From contig NZ_CANCWQ010000006.1 of the NCBI RefSeq assembly GCF_947381555.1, forward strand, positions 1-64,000: a DNA stretch of 64,000 nucleotides, written 5' to 3'. Positions 26,707 to 33,405 of this stretch are shown here, piece by piece. Under the pieces are notes generated by a model, which was given only the letters and a program-made list of their open reading frames with translations, ran no database searches and had not been told where the DNA came from. Both the position numbers and the translations under genes were made by a program. Position 1 is the first letter of the stretch. Each line of letters opens with the position of its first letter. Source of the stretch: Limosilactobacillus pulli. GTDB taxonomy: Bacteria; Bacillota; Bacilli; Lactobacillales; Lactobacillaceae.

Positions 26707-27885
26707 ATGATTAATTTACGTTATTCAGGTGAAAACCTTGTTGCTTTTGCCGCTGCCTTATTGTTAACACAGTTAATAATTTGGAGCCTTAGTAAGTGGG
26801 GGAAGAATGACAAATTTAAGCACGCTATTAATAACAATTGGTATAATGTTGTGCTTTCCGTTGTTATGTTCGTTATAGGCTTGGCAACTGATAATGACTC
26901 AATATATGTTGGAGAAGTAGGGATTCTTTCCTTAATCGTATCGCTAATTATTGCACTGATTGGAATTAAAAAAACTGTTATTGCAGAAAAGCATATTTCT
27001 GACTGGGCAATTGGTATTGTTATGATTATTTGTGGAGTTGGTGAAGTCAGTTCTTATTCATATCCATATATTGAATATATTATTATTGGCATAATTTGGA
27101 TATTGACTACTGTATTTTGGAAGAGTAAGAAAGTATGGAAACTATCTGTTAAAAATAGTTTGGGTGTTTTTGTAGCCATTCTGGGTTTGATCGCTGTTAG
27201 TGTAGGTAACTATGCTATGAATAATACGGCTCATATTGTCACTGACAATTATTCGGTCAAATTGGGGAAAAAATATGCCTATGTTTCGGGGGTAGCAACT
27301 CCAAATACCAAAGTTTATGCATATCAAGATGGGTATCGAATTGATTCACAAAAGACAGATAAAGATGGATACTTTAGTTTTAAAATAGAAGATCCTGGTA
27401 AGGTAACAGTAAAAGTATCAAAGAATGGAAATACTGATTCTGACTACACGATAGTCAAAACATCACCTAAGAATGATTATACTTTCTTAAAGGAAAGATT
27501 TATCGGCCTTTATAGCAGTCTTGGTGCAGCTGTCGAAGACTTATCTTCTAGAGAGGGAGATGAGTGGAATGATGCCATTGAAAATTCTGATGATGATTTT
27601 GATGTTGATGCAACCATAGAGAGCATAGAAGATAAGCACTCTGAAGATATTAAAAATATTGTACTAACTACGGAGAGCTTACATAAAACTGACCAAAAAA
27701 TTCAAAAAAATAGTTATGCGTCCGAAAGTGATAAAGAAACTATTCATGATGCTTATCTAGATATGAAACATTTTTCAGATCATGCTACTAACATTCATGG
27801 AAGCTACGATGATTTCATAGATGAGCATAATGACTTAGATCAAAAAGTTGCTGACCATGCTGAAGAACTTCAAGATATGCAATAA
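26707..27885 (+). CDS. Unknown multi-pass membrane protein with an Ig-like/carboxypeptidase-regulatory-like outer domain
   Basis: A 392-residue protein of no family I can name. It has about six hydrophobic segments in residues 8-170. A beta-rich module follows at about residues 182-250 (YAYVSGVATPNTKVYAYQDG, then DKDGYFSFKIEDPGKVTVKV), like bacterial Big or carboxypeptidase-regulatory repeats. The C-terminus from about residue 260 is acidic and helical, rich in Asp/Glu/Ser/His, without an anchor. It is clearly more AT-rich than its neighbours, with AT-ending codons, and lies between tRNA-Ser and an IS relic, so it was probably acquired horizontally. The ribosome site is gggagga. Confidence 0.75.
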   Translation: MINLRYSGENLVAFAAALLLTQLIIWSLSKWGKNDKFKHAINNNWYNVVLSVVMFVIGLATDNDSIYVGEVGILSLIVSLIIALIGIKKTVIAEKHISDWAIGIVMIICGVGEVSSYSYPYIEYIIIGIIWILTTVFWKSKKVWKLSVKNSLGVFVAILGLIAVSVGNYAMNNTAHIVTDNYSVKLGKKYAYVSGVATPNTKVYAYQDGYRIDSQKTDKDGYFSFKIEDPGKVTVKVSKNGNTDSDYTIVKTSPKNDYTFLKERFIGLYSSLGAAVEDLSSREGDEWNDAIENSDDDFDVDATIESIEDKHSEDIKNIVLTTESLHKTDQKIQKNSYASESDKETIHDAYLDMKHFSDHATNIHGSYDDFIDEHNDLDQKVADHAEELQDMQ

Positions 27886-27931
27886 ATTATGTAGAGGCCT
27901 TGCAGAAATTATTTATTAGTAAGTTTAAAAG

Positions 27932-28015
27932 CTGAAACTTGAAAGCACAGAACTGTGGGATTTTACCTTCGTTCTGTGCTTTCTTGCTCTAAAAACAGAA
28001 AAATGCAGTTGTCCA
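27932..28015 (+). mobile_element. Relic end of an IS4-type element
   Basis: The 17 bases ctgaaacttgaaagcac (27932-27948) are identical to the left terminus of the complete IS at 39711. They are followed by a hairpin (gaaagcacagaac / gttctgtgctttc) in the same place as the hairpin of that IS's other end. After it, ttgctctaaaaacagaaaaatgca resembles the transposase-side flank of the IS (tctcgcgtaaaaaatagaaaacgca on its minus strand). No transposase frame or opposite repeat follows, so this is a solo diverged end. The hairpin (27941-27985) may now act as terminator for the upstream gene. Confidence 0.6.
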
Positions 28016-28110
28016 TCAGCGATAATGCAAGGTTGAGATCCTTTTCTAGACGACTTTTTTACACATTTTAGTTAATTTGATTCATCAATAGACAGATTGG
28101 TAATCTGAAC

Positions 28111-28139
28111 TTGTCGCTATATTATGTAAGCGCTATACT
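28111..28139 (+). promoter_or_regulatory. Promoter of oleate hydratase
   Basis: TTGTCG (28111-28116) and TATACT (28134-28139) are separated by 17 bases, with the start codon 60 bases downstream. Confidence 0.7.
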
Positions 28140-28198
28140 AAACGTATGAACTGATGTTATCGCTTTCGCAAGGTTTATTTTACACTGGAGGGGTTTTT

Positions 28199-29971
28199 AT
28201 GTATTATTCCAACGGTAATTATGAAGCATTTGCACGTCCTCGCAAACCTGAGGGAATCGAACAAAAACACGCCTATATTATTGGTGGGGGGCTGGCCGGC
28301 TTGGCAGCGGCCGTCTTCATGATTCGTGATGCTCAGATGCCTGGCGAAAACATTCACATCTTAGAAGAGCTGCCGGTTGCGGGTGGCTCACTGGATGGCG
28401 AAAAACGTCCTGGCGTTGGGTATGTCATTCGGGGCGGTCGTGAAATGGAAAACCACTTTGAATGTCTTTGGGATATGTACCGCTCAATTCCTTCACTTGA
28501 GATTCCAGGCGCTTCCTATCTGGATGAATATTACTGGCTGGACAAGGATGATCCCAACTCGTCAAACTGCCGCTTGATTCACAATCGCGGCGATCGGGTA
28601 CCTAGCGATGGCAAGTATGGCGTCGAGAAGTTTTCAAAATATATCGTTAAGCTGGTTTTGACTTCAGAAGATGAGTTAGAGGGCAAGACGATTGGCGATT
28701 GGTTCCCAGATGAGTTCTTTGACACCAATTTCTGGCTGTACTGGTCTACTATGTTTGCCTTTGAAAAGTGGCACTCTTTGATTGAAATGCGGCGCTACTG
28801 CATGCGCTACATTCACCATATCGATGGGCTGCCAACGCTGAGTGCCTTGAAATTCAACAAATACAACCAATATGAGTCAATGACTAAGCCGGTCTTGGCA
28901 TATCTACAGGATCACAATGTCGACATTCAATACGACATCGTGGTCAACAATGTTTTGGTTGATACCAGCAATGACAAGAAGATTGCCAAAAAGATTCTGC
29001 TGACTAAGGATGGCAAGGATGAAGAAATCGTCTTGACCGACAACGATTATGTCTTTGTTACCAATGGCTCGATTACTGAGAGTTCAACTTATGGCGATCA
29101 GAACACGCCGGCACCGATCACGCACAGCTTAGGGCCAAGTTGGAAGCTGTGGGAGAATCTTTCCTATCAGGATGCCGATTTTGGTCATCCCGATGTCTTT
29201 TGTAAGAACGTGCCTGACCGTGCCTGGTTCATCTCAGCTACGGCAACGCTCAAGAATCGCAAGCTGGCGCCATACTTTGAACGGCTGACCAAGCGCAGTC
29301 TTTATGATGGCAAGGTCAACACCGGTGGGATCATCACGGTTACCGACTCGAACTGGATGCTGAGCTTTACGATTCACAGACAACCGCACTTTAAGGATCA
29401 AAATCCGGATGAAACGGTTGTCTGGATCTACGCGCTTTATTCCGACACGGAAGGCAACTACATCAAGAAACGGGTCGTGGACTGCTCAGGCAAAGAGATT
29501 ACTGAAGAATTGCTCTACCACCTGGGCGTTCCGGTTGATGACATTGAAGGCTATGCCGAAAATGACGTCAATACCGTACCTGTCTACATGCCTTACGTTA
29601 CCAGCTACTTCCAGCTGCGCAAAAAAGGCGATCGGCCGGCAGTCGTGCCAAAGGGATCGCAAAACCTGGCCTTCTTGGGCAACTTTGCCGAATCACCAAC
29701 TCGCGACACGGTCTTTACCACGGAATACTCGGTTCGGACCGCGATGGAAGCCGTTTACACGCTCTTTAACGTTGATCGCGGCGTTCCTGAAGTCTTTGAT
29801 TCCGTCTTTGACATCCGCCAAGAACTGCGGGCCCTGTACTACTTGAGTGACAAGAAGACATTGCCGGAGATGGATCTGCCGGTACCAAAGCTGGCTGCCA
29901 AGACCGCGCTGCGCAAGCTGAAGGGAACTTGGATTGAAGAAATTCTCAAAGAGCAGCATCTGCTTGAATAA
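28199..29971 (+). CDS. Oleate hydratase (MCRA family, FAD-dependent)
   Basis: Adds water to the cis-9 double bond of oleic or linoleic acid to give 10-hydroxy fatty acids, a detoxification route in lactobacilli; associated with the inner membrane face. The 590-residue protein has the FAD Rossmann loop YIIGGGLAGLAA (about residues 31-42), the catalytic-loop segment RGGREMENHFECLWD (about residues 78-92), and the C-terminal NLAFLGNFAESPTRDTVFTTEY cofactor region. The ATG at 28199 has ctggagggg upstream; the longer frame from 28154 lacks this. It is monocistronic, with its own promoter and terminator. Confidence 0.94.
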   Translation: MYYSNGNYEAFARPRKPEGIEQKHAYIIGGGLAGLAAAVFMIRDAQMPGENIHILEELPVAGGSLDGEKRPGVGYVIRGGREMENHFECLWDMYRSIPSLEIPGASYLDEYYWLDKDDPNSSNCRLIHNRGDRVPSDGKYGVEKFSKYIVKLVLTSEDELEGKTIGDWFPDEFFDTNFWLYWSTMFAFEKWHSLIEMRRYCMRYIHHIDGLPTLSALKFNKYNQYESMTKPVLAYLQDHNVDIQYDIVVNNVLVDTSNDKKIAKKILLTKDGKDEEIVLTDNDYVFVTNGSITESSTYGDQNTPAPITHSLGPSWKLWENLSYQDADFGHPDVFCKNVPDRAWFISATATLKNRKLAPYFERLTKRSLYDGKVNTGGIITVTDSNWMLSFTIHRQPHFKDQNPDETVVWIYALYSDTEGNYIKKRVVDCSGKEITEELLYHLGVPVDDIEGYAENDVNTVPVYMPYVTSYFQLRKKGDRPAVVPKGSQNLAFLGNFAESPTRDTVFTTEYSVRTAMEAVYTLFNVDRGVPEVFDSVFDIRQELRALYYLSDKKTLPEMDLPVPKLAAKTALRKLKGTWIEEILKEQHLLE

Positions 29972-30001
29972 TTAAAACAATTTAAAAGATCAGATTATGT
30001 A

Positions 30002-30037
30002 AAAAGACCACCAGCGCCAATTTGCGGGTGGTCTTTT
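30002..30037 (+). terminator. Terminator of oleate hydratase
   Basis: A perfect 11 bp stem (aaaagaccacc / ggtggtctttt). It probably also serves serA on the opposite strand. Confidence 0.85.
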
Positions 30038-30095
30038 GATATTGAGCAAATAAATTAAGATAAGTGGTTAAACTTATGGCTGCTGATTGGGCGGA

Positions 30096-31271
30096 CTAGT
30101 CGTGATGAATCAAGCGGACGCGGGTGATGGCATCGACTTGGCTTAAACGGTCAATCACTTTTTGCGCGGTTGCCGGCGTGAGGTTCGAAACGTCTAGCAT
30201 CGTATAGGCATAATTGCCGCGCGAACGGTTGACCAGGTTTTCAATGTTGATGCCTTCATCGGCCATAAACGTCGAAATCTGCCCCAGCATGTTCGGGATG
30301 TTTTTGTGAATCAGCGTGAAACGATCAGGACTGGCAAAGGGGGCAGCCACATCTGGCAGATTGACCGAGTTTTTAATGTTGCCGGTTTCCAGATAGGTCA
30401 TGATTTCGTGAGCTGCGATCTGCGCACACTTGACCTCAGCTTCGACCGTTGAGCCACCGATATGTGGCATGATGACGATATCAGGATTATTCAGGATCTG
30501 AGCCTCGCTGAAGTCAGTGTAATACTTTTTTAGCGTGCCATCAGCCAGGGCCTTGACCGCGGCGGCATTGTCAACGATTCCCAGTCGCGAGTAGTTGAGC
30601 AAAACGGCGCCGTGCTTGAAATGCTTTAATTCTTCCGTGCCGATTAGTCCAGTGGTTTCTTCATTTTTGGGAACGTGAACTGTTACGAAATCGGCGCCTT
30701 TGATAGCATCGGCAATTGTCTGCGCGCGTTTGACCTGACTTTCCAGCTGCCAAGCCGATTCAACGGAAAGATAAGGGTCATAGCCGATGACGTCCATGCC
30801 CAGATCAACGGCGGCATTGGCAACCAGCGAGCCCACGTGCCCCATGCCAATGACGGCGATGCGCTTGCCCAAGAGCTCAGTCCCGTTGAAGCTGGTCTTC
30901 TGCTTTTCGGTTCGCAGCGTAATATCGGCACCAGGCTTGGCATTGGCACTCCATTGAACGGCAGCGATGATGTTCCGGCTGGCCATGATCATCGAGGCGA
31001 CGACCAGTTCCTTGACGGCGTTGGAATTGCCGCCAGGCGTGTTGAAGACGACCGTACCATTTGCCAGCGCCTTGTCCAAGGGAATGTTGTTAAAACCGGC
31101 CCCACAGCGCGCGATGACTTTCAGACTCTTGGGAAACTCATGATCATGCAGATCCACGCTGCGAATCATGTAGGCATCCGGTTGAGCCTCGGGATTGTTG
31201 ATCTGGTAGTCAGCCGTAAATTCATCAAGTCCGGCTTGAGCAATAGCGTTATAGGTTTTGATCTGGTACAT
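30096..31271 (-). CDS. serA: D-3-phosphoglycerate dehydrogenase
   Basis: Oxidises 3-phosphoglycerate to 3-phosphohydroxypyruvate with NAD, the first step of serine synthesis. The 391-residue protein has the NAD fold IAVIGMGHVGSLVANAA (about residues 138-154), the substrate and catalytic region RCGAGFNNIPLD, VHVPKNEET, LLNYSRLGIVD and MPHIGGSTVEA with the catalytic His, and a C-terminal ACT domain (about residues 320-391, NMLGQISTFMADEGIN), the usual site of serine feedback. The short form lacks the intervening domain of long SerA. It follows serC by 12 bases, with aggaggaat before the ATG. Confidence 0.93.
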   Translation of the reverse strand: MYQIKTYNAIAQAGLDEFTADYQINNPEAQPDAYMIRSVDLHDHEFPKSLKVIARCGAGFNNIPLDKALANGTVVFNTPGGNSNAVKELVVASMIMASRNIIAAVQWSANAKPGADITLRTEKQKTSFNGTELLGKRIAVIGMGHVGSLVANAAVDLGMDVIGYDPYLSVESAWQLESQVKRAQTIADAIKGADFVTVHVPKNEETTGLIGTEELKHFKHGAVLLNYSRLGIVDNAAAVKALADGTLKKYYTDFSEAQILNNPDIVIMPHIGGSTVEAEVKCAQIAAHEIMTYLETGNIKNSVNLPDVAAPFASPDRFTLIHKNIPNMLGQISTFMADEGINIENLVNRSRGNYAYTMLDVSNLTPATAQKVIDRLSQVDAITRVRLIHHD

Positions 31272-31283
31272 GAAAGATTCCTC

Positions 31284-32366
31284 CTAGCGATTTTCTTTTT
31301 CGAATTGCTGTACAAAGTCACACAAAGCAACAACACCATCATATGGCATGGCGTTATAGATACTTGCCCGCATGCCACCAACGAGTCGGTGACCTTTTAG
31401 ATTCAATAGACCGTGTTCCTGGGCCTCTTTGACGAATTTAGCATCCAGCTGTGCGTCACCAGTTACGAATGGCACGTTCATGAGCGAACGATAGCGAGGA
31501 TCGACATTGCTTTTGAACAGCTTGGAGTTATCCAGGCAGTCGTACAGCAATTGGGCCTTCTTGCGGTTGCGAGCGTCCATGGCCTTAACGCCACCTTGTT
31601 CATCGATCCATTTCAAAACCAGCCCGGCAACATAGATTTGGAAGACAGGCGGCGTGTTGAGCGCGGACTTTTTAGCGGCCTGCTTGGTGTAGTCGAGCAT
31701 GCTTGGCAGTCCCTTGACATGACCCAGCAGCGATTTTTTCAAGATTACGATCGTGACGCCAGCGGGAGCCAGATTCTTTTGCGCCCCGGCATACATCAGA
31801 TCGAATTTTTCAAACGGGTAGTCTTGGCCTAAGAAGTTGGAAGAAAGGTCGCCAACCAACGGCGTACCGTCAGTTTCTGGCAGTTTTTGCCAAGCCGTAC
31901 CCATGATGGTGTTGTTGGTCGTGATGTGTACGTAGTCATAGGTATCTTGGGGAATGGCTGGTACTTCTGGCAGCGTGGTGTAGTGCTGATCTTTAGAAGA
32001 GGCCAAAACGTCAGCCTGAACGCCTTTGATCAAGCATGCTTCCTCAACGGCGCGTTCCGACCAGTGACCAGTATCGATATAGGCGGCGCGATGATGCTGA
32101 TAGGCAAGATTCAATGGTACGGCCGTAAACTGCGTGGTACCGCCGCCCTGCATGAACAAAACGTCATATTCCTGATCATCCAGGTTCATTAATTTGTAGA
32201 TGCGTGCTTTGGCATCCTCATAAACGTCGACGAACAGCTTGGAACGGTGCGAGATTTCCATAATGCTCATGCCAGAATTGTTGAAATCTAATAATTCAGC
32301 CTGGACTTTTTTCAAGACTTCTTTGGGCAGCACAGCGGGACCAGCAGCAAAATTATAGACAGTCAT
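31284..32366 (-). CDS. serC: Phosphoserine aminotransferase
   Basis: PLP enzyme converting 3-phosphohydroxypyruvate and glutamate to O-phosphoserine; it also serves pyridoxine synthesis in some bacteria. The 360-residue protein starts VYNFAAGPAVLP, has FMQGGGTTQFTAVPLN, and carries the PLP lysine in YAGAQKNLAPAG (about residue 196), followed by the C-terminal GHRLVGGMRASIYNA. I start at ATG 32366, 7 bases after ggagg; longer frames run into the attenuator terminator. It is the first structural gene after the leader peptide and attenuator and is coupled to serA. Confidence 0.95.
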   Translation of the reverse strand: MTVYNFAAGPAVLPKEVLKKVQAELLDFNNSGMSIMEISHRSKLFVDVYEDAKARIYKLMNLDDQEYDVLFMQGGGTTQFTAVPLNLAYQHHRAAYIDTGHWSERAVEEACLIKGVQADVLASSKDQHYTTLPEVPAIPQDTYDYVHITTNNTIMGTAWQKLPETDGTPLVGDLSSNFLGQDYPFEKFDLMYAGAQKNLAPAGVTIVILKKSLLGHVKGLPSMLDYTKQAAKKSALNTPPVFQIYVAGLVLKWIDEQGGVKAMDARNRKKAQLLYDCLDNSKLFKSNVDPRYRSLMNVPFVTGDAQLDAKFVKEAQEHGLLNLKGHRLVGGMRASIYNAMPYDGVVALCDFVQQFEKENR

Positions 32367-32390
32367 TGTCATTCCTCCAAATCTTAAACT

Positions 32391-32459
32391 AAAAAAAGCA
32401 CCCACTTGATTAAGTGAGTGCCGTTCAAATTCAGTTCCGGATTTGAATTGACCTCACTT
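32391..32459 (-). promoter_or_regulatory. Attenuator of serCA: mutually exclusive antiterminator and terminator
   Basis: Reading leftwards: an antiterminator pairs 32453-32459 (aagtgag) with 32412-32418 (ctcactt), helped by an inner 7 bp stem 32441-32447/32424-32430. The terminator pairs 32412-32421 (gcactcactt) with 32398-32407 (aagtgggtgc) and ends in seven U (32391-32397). Both use 32412-32418, so only one can form. It sits between the serine leader peptide and serC. Confidence 0.8.
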
Positions 32460-32464
32460 ATCGC

Positions 32465-32508
32465 GAAGGCCAACGCAAAATATGGCCTTCTAAATCAAGG
32501 AAGACCAT
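32465..32508 (-). promoter_or_regulatory. Upstream switch hairpins of the serine leader
   Basis: The segment atggtcttc (32508-32500), inside the serine codons, pairs over 9 bp with gaaggccat (32490-32482). The latter can instead pair over 8 bp with tggccttc (32472-32465). These alternative 1:2 and 2:3 helices are the usual arrangement of ribosome-controlled attenuators. Confidence 0.6.
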
Positions 32509-32552
32509 GATGAGGAAACCATCAATGCAAATTCAAAATCATTTAACAGCAT
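32490..32552 (-). CDS. Serine-rich leader peptide of the serCA operon
   Basis: A 20-codon frame with a strong ribosome site (gaggagggg, 7 bases before ATG 32552) reads MLLNDFEFALMVSSSWSSLI and stops. Five of six consecutive codons (32516-32499) are Ser: TCC TCA TCA, TGG, then TCT TCC. The frame is too short to appear in ordinary gene calls. It lies downstream of a consensus promoter and upstream of the attenuator hairpins before serC. The inferred role is that ribosome stalling at the Ser codons, when charged tRNA-Ser is short, frees the antiterminator and turns on serine synthesis. Confidence 0.75.
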   Translation of the reverse strand: MLLNDFEFALMVSSSWSSLI

Positions 32553-32595
32553 GTTCAGTCCCCTCCTCATCAAATTATTATTTATCGTTAACAAA

Positions 32596-32624
32596 ATTAT
32601 AATCTGATTACAAAAAAACGTCAA
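32596..32624 (-). promoter_or_regulatory. Promoter of the serine leader and serCA
   Basis: On the minus strand, TTGACG (32624-32619), a 17-base spacer and consensus TATAAT (32601-32596). Transcription should start near 32589, giving a ~200-base leader RNA before serC. Confidence 0.85.
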
Positions 32625-32679
32625 TAATAAATTTGATTCTGGTATAATGACCAAAAACCAAAGTAGAAAGGAAAAGAAT

Positions 32680-33300
32680 ATGACCGAATTTTATATCGTT
32701 CGCCATGGTCGCACCTTTGCCAATGCGGCCGGGCTTAAGCAGGGAATCATTAATACGCCGCAGACCTATCTCACTGATGAGGGACGGGCGCAGGCGCAGC
32801 TTTTGGCCCAGAATTTTGATTTGCGTGATTTTGACGCGCTTTATGTTTCGCCTTTGGAACGCACCAAGCAGACCGCGGCAATTCTAAATGAGGAGGCACA
32901 GCTGCCAGTCATCGAAGACGGGCGGTTGCTGGAGATTTCTTATGGCGACTGGGATGGCCAGCCCAATGATGAGCTGATGAATCAATATCCAGAATTGTTT
33001 TCGACGTTTGTTAAAGATGTGCGTCCTGAATATGCTGCCGTTGCCCATGGCGAGACGTTTACACATGTTGAAAAACGGGTCCAGGACTTTATTAAAGACG
33101 TTACGGCTCAGTATCCAGACGAGCGAGTCGTAGTCGTTACGCATGGCTTTACGGTCCGCTCGTTTGCGGCCAGTGCCACGCATGCGCCAGGCTTGACGAT
33201 TCTGGAACCAGAAAACTGCAGCGTTACTAAACTGATTGTTGAACCCACCACGCTTGAGCAGCATCTGATCTATTACAACCGTTCCACACAAGGATTCTAA
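32680..33300 (+). CDS. Histidine phosphatase superfamily protein (possible phosphoserine phosphatase)
   Basis: A 206-residue cofactor-independent phosphatase of the phosphoglycerate-mutase fold. The phosphorylated His is in YIVRHGRTFANAAG (RHG, about residues 7-9), the second Arg region is YVSPLERTKQTA, the acid is in ISYGDWDG, and the second His is in VVVTHGFTVRSF. It is divergent from serC-serA, whose product O-phosphoserine needs a phosphatase, and histidine-type phosphoserine phosphatases are known in other bacteria. That role is therefore plausible but inferred; it could act on sugar phosphates or nucleotides. I start at ATG 32680 (agaaaggaaaag upstream). Confidence 0.85.
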   Translation: MTEFYIVRHGRTFANAAGLKQGIINTPQTYLTDEGRAQAQLLAQNFDLRDFDALYVSPLERTKQTAAILNEEAQLPVIEDGRLLEISYGDWDGQPNDELMNQYPELFSTFVKDVRPEYAAVAHGETFTHVEKRVQDFIKDVTAQYPDERVVVVTHGFTVRSFAASATHAPGLTILEPENCSVTKLIVEPTTLEQHLIYYNRSTQGF

Positions 33301-33308
33301 GTTATCAA

Positions 33309-33343
33309 AAAGACGGATCACGCGTTATGCGGGACCCGTCTTT
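33309..33343 (+). terminator. Terminator of the histidine phosphatase gene
   Basis: The stem aaagacgg-tc / ga-ccgtcttt, with T residues in the stem and after. Confidence 0.7.
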
Positions 33344-33405
33344 AATTGTTTGCTGACGTTTAAGAACAGCCGTGAAAATGGTTGGCTGAACTGTTGGAAA
33401 CGCTG

